A stretch of DNA of 45,514 nucleotides, from NCBI GenBank assembly GCA_005792355.1, contig SXSC01000261.1:1-45514 (forward strand). The letters run 5' to 3'. The notes under the pieces were generated by a model. That model was not told the DNA's origin, searched no databases, and was given only the letters and a program-made list of their open reading frames with translations. Below are positions 21,145 through 29,463 of this stretch, one piece after another (the stretch's first letter is position 1; each line of letters starts with the position of its first letter). Both the position numbers and the translations under genes were made by a program. Source of the stretch: Opitutaceae bacterium. GTDB taxonomy: Bacteria; Verrucomicrobiota; Verrucomicrobiia; Opitutales; Opitutaceae.

Positions 21145-21564
21145 ATGATCACACTTCTCCGCAAGCAGCCTGCTCCCCCCGTGTCTCCGCGGCGCCTGGA
21201 GATCGTCGTGGCGGATGACGTCGTGGAAATCGTGGAACTGATGAGCCACTGGCTTCAGGCGGAGGGTCACACGGTCACCCGCGCCGCCAGCGGCCGGGAG
21301 ATTATCGAATTGTTGCAGCAGCGTGCCTACGATCTGCTCGTGACAGATATCGTGATGCCGGGGACCGACGGCTGGGATGCAATTCTCGCGGTCAGCCGGT
21401 TGCGGCCGGAGACGCGCATTCTCGCGATTTCGGGGGGCGCGAAAAAAATGCCGGTGGACGCCTGCCTGCGGGTGGCGAAGGGCGTCGGCGCGGACCACGT
21501 CTTGAAAAAACCATTCCGGCAGGCGGAGTTCCTGGCCGCCGTGGCGAAAGTGGTGGCGCGGTAG
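21145..21564 (+). CDS. Single-domain response regulator (CheY-like receiver)
   Basis: 139 residues from ATG 21145. A GTG or ATG further upstream (to 21034) would add up to 37 residues not seen in receivers. The acidic pair is ADD (24-25), the phospho-acceptor D68 lies in LLVTDIVMPG, the switch Thr/Ser position is AISGG and the conserved lysine is in LKKPF. There is no output domain, so it must signal by protein contact or feed a phosphorelay. It is alone, converging on the PDH genes 21 bp away. The GAF histidine kinase at 8823 is a possible partner, but nothing links them. Confidence 0.85.
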   Translation: MITLLRKQPAPPVSPRRLEIVVADDVVEIVELMSHWLQAEGHTVTRAASGREIIELLQQRAYDLLVTDIVMPGTDGWDAILAVSRLRPETRILAISGGAKKMPVDACLRVAKGVGADHVLKKPFRQAEFLAAVAKVVAR

Positions 21565-21585
21565 CCGCGGAGCGAGGATGGTGTC

Positions 21586-22863
21586 CTACACCAGCAGCAG
21601 CGCGGGCGCCTCAAGCAGAGTCTTGAGCGCGGCGAGATACTGCGCGCCGACCACGCCGTCGACGACGCGGTGATCGCACGAGAGCGTGAGGGTCATCGTC
21701 TGGCCGACGACGATCTGATCGTTTCGCACCACCGGCTTCCGGACCGTGGTGCCGACGGCGAGGATCGCGGCGTTGGGTGGGTTGATGATGGCGCTGAATT
21801 TCGGGATGCCCATCATGCCCAGATTGGAAACGCAAAACGTGCCGCCGGTGAACTCGGCGGGTGTGAGCTTCTTTTCCTTGGCGCGCTTCCCGAGTGCCTT
21901 CGCCTCGGTCGAGATGGTGAACACGCTCTTCAGGTGCGCATCGCGAATGACCGGCGTGATCAACCCGTCCTCCAGCGCCACGGCAAACGAGACGTGCGCG
22001 GCGGAGAAATACCGGATTTGAGAGCCCTCCCACGAACCATTGACGTGCGGCACGCGGCGGAGCGCCTCGGCGCTGGCTTTGAGGATGAAATCGTTGACCG
22101 AAAGCTTGACCCCCTCCGCCTCGAGCCCGGTGTTGAGCTGTTCGCGCACGGCGAGCAGCGGGGCGGCATCGATTTCGATCTCGATGTAGAAATGCGGCAG
22201 CTGCGTCTTCGACTCGACGAGGCGACGGGCGATCGCCCCGCGCATGTTGGAGACGGCGACGGTGCGCTCCTCCTGAATCGGACCCTGGGCCCCGGTTTGA
22301 GATCTGGAATTCGAGATCGGAGTGGGTGCCGCCGGTTTTGCCGCCGCCGCGAGAATGTCGGCGCGGACGATGCGACCGGCGGGGCCGGAGCCGGTGACGC
22401 GGGCGGGATCGACGCCCTGCGCGGCGGCGAGTTTTTTCGCGAGCGGCGAAATCTTCAAGCGGCCCACCGGAGGGGCCACCACGGGCGTGGGCGGAGTGGA
22501 CGAGGTGGTCGGGCGCGGTGCGCCCGGACCAGAGGCCGCGCTGCCGGACACCGTGGCGGTCGCGGCGGCCACCGACGCAACGGCCGTCGGTGCGGGTTTG
22601 GTTTCTGGCCGAGCGACGACCTCACCGGGTTTTCCGATCGCGCAGAGCGGGGCGCCGAGTGCAACCTGCGAGCCGCCGGGTGCGAAAATTTGAAGAAGCG
22701 TGCCGTCGAAGAAGCACTCGAGCTCCATGGTGGCCTTGTCGGTCTCGACCTCGGCGAGCATGTCGCCGGATTGCACGACGTCGCCCACGTTCTTCAACCA
22801 TTTCACCAGCGTGCCCACCGTCATGGTGTCGCTGAGCTTTGGCATTTCGATGATGTGGGACAT
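21586..22863 (-). CDS. pdhC: Dihydrolipoamide acetyltransferase, E2 of pyruvate dehydrogenase
   Basis: 425 residues. The lipoyl domain (1-~78) has the lipoylated lysine K43 in VETDKATME. A linker rich in Ala, Pro and Thr follows, then the E3/E1-binding domain (ISPLAKKLAAAQGVDPARVTG, PAGRIVRADI), a second linker, and the acyltransferase domain ending LSCDHRVVDGVVGAQYL with the active-site His and Asp. It forms the core that moves the acetyl group from E1 to CoA. The second linker includes PISNSRSQTG, coded by a short reiterated word also found at the start of E1 beta. Last gene of the operon; 69 bp after E1 beta. Confidence 0.94.
   Translation of the reverse strand: MSHIIEMPKLSDTMTVGTLVKWLKNVGDVVQSGDMLAEVETDKATMELECFFDGTLLQIFAPGGSQVALGAPLCAIGKPGEVVARPETKPAPTAVASVAAATATVSGSAASGPGAPRPTTSSTPPTPVVAPPVGRLKISPLAKKLAAAQGVDPARVTGSGPAGRIVRADILAAAAKPAAPTPISNSRSQTGAQGPIQEERTVAVSNMRGAIARRLVESKTQLPHFYIEIEIDAAPLLAVREQLNTGLEAEGVKLSVNDFILKASAEALRRVPHVNGSWEGSQIRYFSAAHVSFAVALEDGLITPVIRDAHLKSVFTISTEAKALGKRAKEKKLTPAEFTGGTFCVSNLGMMGIPKFSAIINPPNAAILAVGTTVRKPVVRNDQIVVGQTMTLTLSCDHRVVDGVVGAQYLAALKTLLEAPALLLV
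22295..22320. repeat. Reiterated 'TTTGAGATCTGRAATTYGAGAT' word, copy in E2 linker
   Basis: It differs by only a few bases from the word at 23918-23945. Read on the minus strand it encodes ISNSRSQ in the E2 linker, against ISNFRSQ upstream of E1 beta. Both are oriented the same way. The word is internally repetitive (GAGAT with a GATCT centre) and looks like a dispersed repeat accepted in a flexible linker. Confidence 0.6.
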
Positions 22864-22932
22864 GGCGGAGGAGGACCGGGAGCGGGGTTAGGCGGGTGGA
22901 TTTGAAACGCGAAGAGAGCGTCGCGTTGAGAA

Positions 22933-23910
22933 TCAAACCAGCGCGGCCAGCGCGGCCTTGATGACACGCTGCGGATTGGGAAGCTGCTCGGTTTCGACCG
23001 GCGGGCTGTAGATCGCGGGGGCGTCGACCGTCGCGAGGCGATGGATCGGGCCGTCGAGTTCGTCGAAGGCTTCGCGTTGGATCATGTAGGCGAGTTGGGA
23101 GCCGACGGAGGCGAATGGCTTTTGCTCTTCGACGATGAGAACCCGGTGGGTTTTCGCGACGGAGGAGAGGACCGTGTCGATGTCGAGGGGCCGGATCGTG
23201 CGGAGATCCACCACTTCGACCGAGCAATCGTGGTCTTTTTCCAGAACGGCGGCGGCGGCGAGTGCGTGCAGCACACAGCGACCGTAGGTGACAATCGTGA
23301 GGTCGGTGCCGGTTCGTTTGATGTCGGCGAGACCGAGTGGAATGAGGAATTCTTCGGCCGGAACCTCGCCCTTTTCGCCGTAGAGAATGGTGTTTTCGAG
23401 GAAGAAGACCGGGTCGTTGTCGCGAATCGACGACTTGAGCAGGCCCTTGGCGTCGTAGGCGGTCGAGGGCACGACGACCTTCACGCCCGGATGGTTGGCG
23501 AGGACGTTTTCGGGCGTGTGCGAGTGGGTGGCGCCGACATTGGTGCCGCCGTTTGCGGGGCCGCGGATCACGATTGGGCAGTTAATCTGGCCACCACTCA
23601 TGTAGCGGACGTTGGCGGCGTTGTTCAGGATTTGATCGAAGGCGACCGAGTAAAAGGACCAGAACATCAGTTCCATCACCGGACGGACACCGAGCATCGA
23701 GGCGCCGATGCCCATGCCGATAAACCCGGCTTCGCTGATGGGCGTATCGACGATGCGATCCGGGCCGAACTTGGCGAGGAGGCCTTCGGTGACCTTGTAG
23801 GCGCCGTTGAATTGGGCGACTTCCTCGCCCATGACGACGACGTTCCGGTCGCGCGTGAGTTCTTCGGCGAGCGCGTGGCGGATGGCTTCGCGGTAGGTGA
23901 TGAGAGGCAC
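22933..23910 (-). CDS. pdhB: Pyruvate dehydrogenase E1 component, beta subunit
   Basis: 325 residues from GTG at 23910, giving MPLITYREAIRHALAEEL, the usual start of the family. A TTG at 23964, overlapping the E1 alpha stop by 4 bp, would add 18 residues (including ISNFRSQIS) coded by a dispersed repeat; it cannot be excluded. Landmarks are VVMGEEVAQFNGAYKVTEGL, DTPISEAGFIGMGIGASM, IVIRGPANGG and THSHTPE. With E1 alpha it decarboxylates pyruvate using thiamine diphosphate and loads acetyl onto the E2 lipoyl group. It lies between E1 alpha and E2 in one minus-strand operon. Confidence 0.92.
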   Translation of the reverse strand: MPLITYREAIRHALAEELTRDRNVVVMGEEVAQFNGAYKVTEGLLAKFGPDRIVDTPISEAGFIGMGIGASMLGVRPVMELMFWSFYSVAFDQILNNAANVRYMSGGQINCPIVIRGPANGGTNVGATHSHTPENVLANHPGVKVVVPSTAYDAKGLLKSSIRDNDPVFFLENTILYGEKGEVPAEEFLIPLGLADIKRTGTDLTIVTYGRCVLHALAAAAVLEKDHDCSVEVVDLRTIRPLDIDTVLSSVAKTHRVLIVEEQKPFASVGSQLAYMIQREAFDELDGPIHRLATVDAPAIYSPPVETEQLPNPQRVIKAALAALV

Positions 23911-23917
23911 GGCGGGG

Positions 23918-23945
23918 GAGATTTGAGATCTGAAATTTGAGATTC
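23918..23945. repeat. Reiterated 'TTTGAGATCTGRAATTYGAGAT' word, copy at E1 alpha/E1 beta junction
   Basis: GAGATTTGAGATCTGAAATT and following bases fill most of the ~50-bp space between the E1 alpha stop and the GTG of E1 beta. It is the same word as at 22295-22320. If the upstream TTG is used it would be translated as ISNFRSQIS at the E1 beta N-terminus. Confidence 0.6.
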
Positions 23946-23960
23946 GCGGGGAGCGCGCGT

Positions 23961-25058
23961 TCAATCGAAGAAGAGGCGGCCTTGGGATTTGCGTTCAGCC
24001 GGGTGGTCGGCTTCCCAGTAAACATCCTTCTGGATGTCGTCCGGAGTGGGGAATGGGCTGGCCTCGGCGAAATCGGCGGCGTGGTCGGCTTCGGCGCGGG
24101 CTTCGGTGTCGATCTTTTCCACGAGCGCCTGGTCGAGCACGCCCTCGTCCAGCAGCCGGGTCTGGAAAACCTGGATCGGATCCTTCGTCCGGCGATATTC
24201 CTCAATCTCCTGCTTGCTGCGGTAGGTGTTGTCCGGGTCGGCGACGGAATGACCACGGTATCGGTAGGTGTCGATCTCGACGGTGCTCGGGCGGTTGCTT
24301 TCGCGGGCGAGGGTGAGGAACTTGTCCATCATCGCGCGCACCTCGTAGATGTCGTGGCCGTTGCACTGGCCCCATTGCATATCGTATCCTGCGGCGCGCT
24401 GGGCGAGTTCGCCGGCCGAAGAGCGCTCCTGGCTCGTGCCCATCGAGTAGCCATTGTTCTCAATCACAAAGACCACGGGCAGATTCCAGAGCGAGGCCAG
24501 GTTGTAGGCCTCGTGCACGGCACCCTGATTGACGGCGCCGTCGCCCATGAACGCCATGGCCGCGCCCTTCAGCCCCTTGTATTTCACGCCGTAAGCCAGG
24601 CCGACGCCGAGCGGGATCTGCCCGCCGACGATGCCGTGACCGCCCCAGAAATTACGCGACGGATCAAAGTAGTGCATCGAGCCGCCTTTGCCCTTCGAGC
24701 AGCCGGTCGCCTTGCCATACAGCTCCGCCATCAGCGGTTTGGTGTCCATGCCCACGGCCATCGCATGGCCATGGTCGCGATAGGCGGTGATCACGTGGTC
24801 GTTGGGCCCCATTAATGAACAGCAGCCGACGGCGACCGCTTCCTGGCCGATATAGAGGTGAAGAAATCCGCCGATTTTTTTGGCTTGGTAGGCCCGCAGA
24901 CTGCGCTCCTCGAAGCGCCGGATGCGCACCATTTTACGATGCAGCTCAATCTTCTCTTCGCGGGCAAGCCGGGCGTTGATTGGTGCTTGGGCAACGTCGG
25001 TCGGCTGGGAGCTTGGGGCCGGCTTGGCGGCGGCTGTAGAAGTGGATTTCTTGCTCAC
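23961..25058 (-). CDS. pdhA: Pyruvate dehydrogenase E1 component, alpha subunit
   Basis: 365 residues from a GTG at 25058. The first ~35 residues are a low-complexity Ala/Ser/Pro/Lys tail, so a later start is possible, but no in-frame alternative fits better. The family core shows RRFEERSLRAYQAKKIGGFLHLYIGQEA. The thiamine-diphosphate motif starts GDGAVNQGAVHEAYNLASLW and ends IENN. The phospho-loop region is YRYRGHSVADPDNTYR, and HYFDPSRNFWGGHGIVGGQ is typical. It binds the cofactor with E1 beta. First enzyme gene of the PDH operon, 54 bp after the Nudix gene. Confidence 0.95.
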   Translation of the reverse strand: MSKKSTSTAAAKPAPSSQPTDVAQAPINARLAREEKIELHRKMVRIRRFEERSLRAYQAKKIGGFLHLYIGQEAVAVGCCSLMGPNDHVITAYRDHGHAMAVGMDTKPLMAELYGKATGCSKGKGGSMHYFDPSRNFWGGHGIVGGQIPLGVGLAYGVKYKGLKGAAMAFMGDGAVNQGAVHEAYNLASLWNLPVVFVIENNGYSMGTSQERSSAGELAQRAAGYDMQWGQCNGHDIYEVRAMMDKFLTLARESNRPSTVEIDTYRYRGHSVADPDNTYRSKQEIEEYRRTKDPIQVFQTRLLDEGVLDQALVEKIDTEARAEADHAADFAEASPFPTPDDIQKDVYWEADHPAERKSQGRLFFD

Positions 25059-25112
25059 GTAAGGTCGTGGAATGGATGGAAACGGGAAAGTGTTCGCCGG
25101 TGGAACGGGAAA

Positions 25113-25619
25113 TCAAGCGTGGATAATCTCCTCAATTTCCACCGTGATCGCACGGCCCGGGGCACAGTCGGCTTTGAGTGCGACAAATCCGTCGCGATGG
25201 CGGTCATATATCGGCCAGAGCGCAGTCCGGTCTGTTTCAGGCAAGGGAAGGGAGTCGATTCTCGTGCGGGTGAAGAAACCGAATTTACCCTCGGCGATGT
25301 CGGGCGGCTGAGCCGGGAGCGGTTTCTTGCAGCGAAACAGGAACATGAGCCAATGAGCCTGTCCCTCATAGGCCTTTTCGGCAATGAGCGCAAAGAGATG
25401 CAGATCGTTGGCGGTGACGGTGTGGCCGGTTTCCTCGAATGTTTCGCGGACGGCGCATTCGAACGGCGATTCGCCGTGGGCCGTCTCCAATTTTCCACCG
25501 ATTGGGCTCCAGACCCCGAGATTCGGCGGCTTGGCCCGCAGCATCAGCAGTTGCTCGCCCGCGGTGTTTTCAAGAAACACCAAAACGGCGATTTTGTAGG
25601 CGAGCGAAGGTGTCGGCAT
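25113..25619 (-). CDS. Nudix hydrolase
   Basis: 168 residues. The Nudix box spans about 41-65 (GGKLETAHGESPFE, then AVRETFEETGH) with the metal-binding REtfEE residues intact; the first loop is two residues longer than the consensus. Such enzymes cut nucleoside diphosphates linked to another group; substrates range from oxidised nucleotides to ADP-ribose and cannot be assigned here. It is the first gene of the minus-strand run that continues with pdhA (54-bp gap) and may share its promoter. It is divergent from the pilus-like operon, only 48 bp from the GTG at 25668. Confidence 0.88.
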   Translation of the reverse strand: MPTPSLAYKIAVLVFLENTAGEQLLMLRAKPPNLGVWSPIGGKLETAHGESPFECAVRETFEETGHTVTANDLHLFALIAEKAYEGQAHWLMFLFRCKKPLPAQPPDIAEGKFGFFTRTRIDSLPLPETDRTALWPIYDRHRDGFVALKADCAPGRAITVEIEEIIHA

Positions 25620-25629
25620 GTGCTTTTGA

Positions 25630-25652
25630 GCGTGACCCGCCCGTAGTCACGC
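25630..25652. promoter_or_regulatory. 7-bp inverted repeat in a 48-bp divergent spacer
   Basis: GCGTGAC (25630-25636) and GTCACGC (25646-25652), with a 9-base spacer, lie between the Nudix/PDH run and the pilus-like operon. Position and symmetry suggest an operator that could serve both directions. No promoter boxes can be fixed with confidence in so short a space. Confidence 0.3.
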
Positions 25653-25667
25653 ACAACGTTTTTCCCT

Positions 25668-26276
25668 GTGCGTCGATTGAGCCATCAATTTCTCGTCGGG
25701 GTGGGAGTCATCGTCGGGTTTTGTTGCGCGCCAGGTGCGGCGCGGGCTCAACTGGTCGAGGTGACGACGGTAAGGTTTTCCAATGTGCGTGCGCCCACCG
25801 GTGCCACGGGCAACTGGTTTGAGGCGACCCTTGCGCTGGTGGCCAAGCCGGCGCCCGGCTCACAGATGGTGCCGCGGGTGCGTGTTTCGTTCCTGGTGGC
25901 GTTTGAGTTGCCGGCTCCGGCGGGCGGTGAGCGCCGGCTGGAATATTACCGCGCCGAGGCGGAATGCGTGGCCCTCGAGCCCGGACGGGCCGACGTGCGT
26001 TTTTACCTGCCTCCCGAGATCGTGAAACGCGATCAACTGCACGGCGAACCCAAGTATTGGAGCGTCGACATGGCGGTGGAGGGCAAGCCGGTCGCGGTCG
26101 GCCGCGCCGCCTACGCGTCCAGCCTCGCCGGAGCGGAGCAACGGAAGAACTTTCAGAAGCGGGTCGGGGTTGCCGCCGTGGTGAACGATGGCCTCCTGAT
26201 CCCGCAGTATCTCTCACCATTCTTGAACGAATATCCGCGCGCCACGCCGTCTTTTGTCCGCAAGGACGGGCGCTGA
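25668..26276 (+). CDS. Amuc_1102-like pilus-associated protein
   Basis: 202 residues from a GTG at 25668, chosen because it yields a signal peptide (RRLSHQFLVGVGVIVGFCCAPGAARA) with a cut before QLVEV. The mature part is beta-rich with no known catalytic motif: FEATLALVAKP, RVRVSFLVAFEL, DVRFYLPPEIVKRDQLHGEPKYWSVDM and ending NEYPRATPSFVRKDG. The assignment rests on position and general features: it directly precedes the Amuc_1101, 1100, 1099 and 1098 homologues in the same order as in Akkermansia. The function in Akkermansia is not settled either; a periplasmic accessory of the pilus complex is the likely role. Confidence 0.7.
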   Translation: MRRLSHQFLVGVGVIVGFCCAPGAARAQLVEVTTVRFSNVRAPTGATGNWFEATLALVAKPAPGSQMVPRVRVSFLVAFELPAPAGGERRLEYYRAEAECVALEPGRADVRFYLPPEIVKRDQLHGEPKYWSVDMAVEGKPVAVGRAAYASSLAGAEQRKNFQKRVGVAAVVNDGLLIPQYLSPFLNEYPRATPSFVRKDGR

Positions 26277-26358
26277 CCGCAGGGCGAATCTTCGTCGTAA
26301 CCATAATGCACTTGCCGCGTCTCGCCCCTTCTGAAATCGCCTCTTCGTACCACATATC

Positions 26359-28113
26359 ATGCGAGCCCCACGCGTTCTAGCCGTTGACATCGGAGCCGGC
26401 CATATTGCCTGCGGTGTTTTCTCGGTGGGAGCCACCGGGCGGTTGATCTTGCAGCAGTTCGCGCTGGAACCGCACAGCTCCGATCCGTCGCATGAGGCGC
26501 GCTGGTCGACAGAAATCGCCCAGTCGCTGGGGGCGATTGTGGCCCGGCATCGGCTCTCGGGGCCGATTGCCCTGGCGGTTCCGGGGCATCTGGCGCTGAC
26601 CAAATTCATCAAGACGCCCTCGGTTGCGAAAGAGAAACGGGGCAAGATTATCTCCTTTGAGGCGGCGGAAAACATCCCGTACCCGCTGGAGGAGGTCGTC
26701 TGGGACAGCGTGGTCGTGGCCGACGATGCCTTCGACCTCGAAGTCATGCTGACCGCGGTGAAATTCGACGCGATGCAGGCGCTTTGCGCCGCGGCGGATT
26801 CCGCCGGTTTCCCGGTCGAGCGCGCCACCCCGGCCGGACTCGCGTTATGCCACGCCGTGCGGTATAATTATCCCGAACTGGCGGAGCCATTTCTCGTGGT
26901 CAACGTCGGCGCGAGGACCACGAACCTGCTCTTCATCGAGGGCGAAAGATTTTACATCCGCACCCTGGCCTTGGCGGGCAATTCCGTGACGCAGGCGATC
27001 AGCGAGGATTTGCGCATCGATTTTGCGTCAGCCGAGACGCTCAAGGTTCAGGTGCTTTCGGGCGCCAGCGATCTGCCGGTCAGTTCCCCGTCGCGGGCGG
27101 CGGTGCAGCGGGCGGCCAGTGGTTTTTGCACCCGTCTGCAACTCGAGATCATGCGGTCTTCGGTCAACCACCGTCGGCATTCTGGCGGAGGAGCCTCGTC
27201 CGCGCTCTACCTGACGGGCGGTGGTTCCCTGATTGGCGAATTGCCGGCGGTGCTGGCGGAGAAACTGCGCATGCCGGTCGAACGTTACGCCGCGTTCAAG
27301 AACGTGGACATCGCGGCGGATGCGCGGGCGGCAGGCGCCGAGAACGCGGCCCATGTGCTGGCGGACTTGGTTGGCTTGGGGACGCGCCTGGTGAAAACCG
27401 GTGAATTGGAGGCGAGTCTGCTTCCGCCGGCCCTGACGGCGGTGCTCGCGTTTCGTAAACGCCAGCCGCTGCTGCTCGCGGCGGCCGTCCTGGCGGTGCT
27501 CGCACTGGCGCCAGCGATAGTCTATCTGCACGGCATCGCGACCGCCGAGGAAGGGCGCGTCTCGGAGTACGACAGCCAGCTCATGCCCCTTCGCTCGGTG
27601 CAGAATCGCAACGACGAAAACCTGCGGCAGATTGGGGAGGCCTCCCGGCAGATCAAGGCACTGCGCAGTGCCTATGAGACCAAGGCCAACTGGATCAATT
27701 TTTTCGCAGACCTGCAGGACCGTCTGGTGAAGATCGAGGATGTCTGGCTCGACAAGGTGCAGGTCGTGCGACCCCCGGCGCCCGACCCGACGCTGATGGC
27801 GGAAACGCCGCCGCCAGATAACCCGCCCCCGGCCGACCAGACGTCGACGGCCAATCCCAATCCCAATCCCGAGCCGCCGCCGCTGCCCAAGGGCCCGCCG
27901 CTGCGCCTCACCCTGAGCGGACGCCTGTTGGACGTCCGCAATCCGCAGTCGAAGGTGAGTCAGGAATCGCTCCAGCGCGTGAAGGAGTTGCTCGCCAGCT
28001 TCACCGGCTCACAGTTTATCACCGCGGTGGAAAACGAACGCTTCGACACCAATCAGAACGGGCTGCTGCGCTTTGACTTCACCCTCGTGATCTCGCCCAA
28101 GAAGACTCTATGA
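26359..28113 (+). CDS. PilM-like ATPase fused to PilN-like segment (Amuc_1101 family)
   Basis: 584 residues. Residues 1-~365 have the actin-like fold of type IV pilus PilM: VDIGAGHIACGV (phosphate 1), FEAAENIPYPLEEVVWD (typical of PilM), VVNVGARTTNLLFIEG (phosphate 2) and LYLTGGGSLIGELP (adenosine). A transmembrane helix at ~370-391 (LLLAAAVLAVLALAPAIVYL) is followed by a coiled segment, a proline-rich stretch (~475-515) and a PilN-like C-terminal fold. So PilM and PilN are one chain, as in the Akkermansia Amuc_1101 protein. It should form the inner-membrane platform of the complex. It follows the Amuc_1102-like gene by 82 bp; its TGA overlaps the next ATG by 4 bp. Confidence 0.85.
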   Translation: MRAPRVLAVDIGAGHIACGVFSVGATGRLILQQFALEPHSSDPSHEARWSTEIAQSLGAIVARHRLSGPIALAVPGHLALTKFIKTPSVAKEKRGKIISFEAAENIPYPLEEVVWDSVVVADDAFDLEVMLTAVKFDAMQALCAAADSAGFPVERATPAGLALCHAVRYNYPELAEPFLVVNVGARTTNLLFIEGERFYIRTLALAGNSVTQAISEDLRIDFASAETLKVQVLSGASDLPVSSPSRAAVQRAASGFCTRLQLEIMRSSVNHRRHSGGGASSALYLTGGGSLIGELPAVLAEKLRMPVERYAAFKNVDIAADARAAGAENAAHVLADLVGLGTRLVKTGELEASLLPPALTAVLAFRKRQPLLLAAAVLAVLALAPAIVYLHGIATAEEGRVSEYDSQLMPLRSVQNRNDENLRQIGEASRQIKALRSAYETKANWINFFADLQDRLVKIEDVWLDKVQVVRPPAPDPTLMAETPPPDNPPPADQTSTANPNPNPEPPPLPKGPPLRLTLSGRLLDVRNPQSKVSQESLQRVKELLASFTGSQFITAVENERFDTNQNGLLRFDFTLVISPKKTL

Positions 28114-29222
28114 GCTGGTACCGTAAATACCCGTTCTTCGCGATTGGCCTGACCTTGTGCGGTCTGGTTGCCCTCGCGGAACTCGCTTTGATCTATGAGC
28201 GTTTTTCCGCGTCGCGGGCGGCCGCCAAGCGGGTGGAGCAACGGCGGATCGAACTAGAGGGCATCGCGCAGCTCACGCCGCCACCCACGCGCGAGGTGGC
28301 CGTGGCAATCGAGAGCGACCTGGCCAAGGCGCAAAAGTCCCTCGTCGCCATGCAGGGCGAACTGACCGGCCGGGGTCCCGCCGCCGAGCGCATCCGCAAC
28401 ACCAAGGTGCCGGTCGCGCGCACCGATGCGTTTTTCGATCTCGCCACCTTCGTCGAAAGAACCCGCGGTCTGGCCGAGAAGAACGGCGTCGAAGTGCGCC
28501 CCGAGGCGGCGCGTTTCGGATTCTCCGCCTATGCCAACGAAGGCCCGGAAGTCGACCGGATTGAGCCGCTGTTCCGCCAGCGCCAGATTGCCGAGTATCT
28601 GCTCGAGGCCCTGCTCGAGGCGCGTCCCCGGACGCTGTTGGCGGTGAAGCGCGAGCACACGGTCACCAAAGCGGAACGCGAAGCGCGCGCCGCCGCCGAG
28701 GCCAGCGGCGTGCCAGTCGAGGCGCCGGCGCTTGATTCCGGCTCCGACACGCCCGACTACTTCGTCATCGATCCCCGGGTCAGTGCACGCGTGAAGGGGT
28801 ACGTCGACACGACCGCTTTCCGCTTTGTTTTCACCAGTCAGACGGCTGCGCTGCGGAATTTCCTGAACCGGCTCGCTTCCTTCGAATTGCCCGTGCTCGT
28901 GCGCGAGGTGGAGGTCGACGCCGCCACGGTCGAGGAATCTGTCGTCGCCGTTCAAAATGGCGATGAATCCGCCGTGAAATCGGATGCGGAGTCGGTCGCG
29001 CCCTCCTCGGTCTTGCTGGCGACCGAATCGGCCATGGCCAAAGGTGCCGCCGCGAAAGCCGTTGCGGGAAAAACCGCCGCCGCAACGCGTGCGCCCCGTG
29101 CGGCGATGGCGACTCCCATCGTGACCAAGTCGTTGTCCAAATACTCCGTCACGGTCGAATACGTCGAACTCGTCTCCGCGCCGGTCGCCGCTGCTGGCGA
29201 GGCCCCGCCCTCCACGCCATGA
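28110..29222 (+). CDS. Amuc_1100 family pilus-like protein
   Basis: 370 residues. A single N-terminal membrane helix at about 9-29 (FFAIGLTLCGLVALAELALIY) leads into a basic coiled coil (ASRAAAKRVEQRRIELEGIAQL). A mixed alpha/beta body follows, with TDAFFDLATFVERTRGLAEKNGVEVRP and LRNFLNRLASFELPVLVREVEVD, recalling PilO-type folds. An Ala/Pro/Ser-rich tail contains KSLSKYSVTVEYVELV. The overall plan (one TM helix, coiled coil, two domains, Ala-rich tail ending in a beta strand) and the position next to the PilM-like gene match Amuc_1100, the Akkermansia protein known for effects on host metabolism and immunity. It is ~50 residues longer. Overlaps the previous gene by 4 bp (ATGA). Confidence 0.82.
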   Translation: MSWYRKYPFFAIGLTLCGLVALAELALIYERFSASRAAAKRVEQRRIELEGIAQLTPPPTREVAVAIESDLAKAQKSLVAMQGELTGRGPAAERIRNTKVPVARTDAFFDLATFVERTRGLAEKNGVEVRPEAARFGFSAYANEGPEVDRIEPLFRQRQIAEYLLEALLEARPRTLLAVKREHTVTKAEREARAAAEASGVPVEAPALDSGSDTPDYFVIDPRVSARVKGYVDTTAFRFVFTSQTAALRNFLNRLASFELPVLVREVEVDAATVEESVVAVQNGDESAVKSDAESVAPSSVLLATESAMAKGAAAKAVAGKTAAATRAPRAAMATPIVTKSLSKYSVTVEYVELVSAPVAAAGEAPPSTP

Positions 29223-29393
29223 ACGCCGCGTTCAATTCGATGCCGCATCCGTCATCCGAAAAACGGCGCGTCGGCCAGCGACGGCCCGGTGCGGTGGCCA
29301 TTCAGTCGATGGGCGTTTTGTTTCTGAAGACGAAACGCCTGCGGGTTGGAACGCGATGTCCTCATCGGGTTTTGCGCCGTACCTTTTCAAATC

Positions 29394-29415
29394 AGCCCGT
29401 TGGGGACAACGGGCT
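29394..29415 (+). repeat. 8-bp hairpin in the intercistronic gap
   Basis: AGCCCGTT (29394-29401), loop GGGGAC, AACGGGCT (29408-29415). It lies in the only sizeable gap inside the pilus operon (29223-29463, 241 bp), which holds no gene. It could attenuate transcription or protect mRNA ends. Confidence 0.4.
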
Positions 29416-29463
29416 CCACCGATCCTTGAATCGTACCGGCTGGGCCACGCCGGCATATTGACC

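Noticed and set aside
21670-22905. 411-codon plus-strand frame opposite E2
   Set aside because: Antisense shadow of pdhC, with no start context and no family motif.
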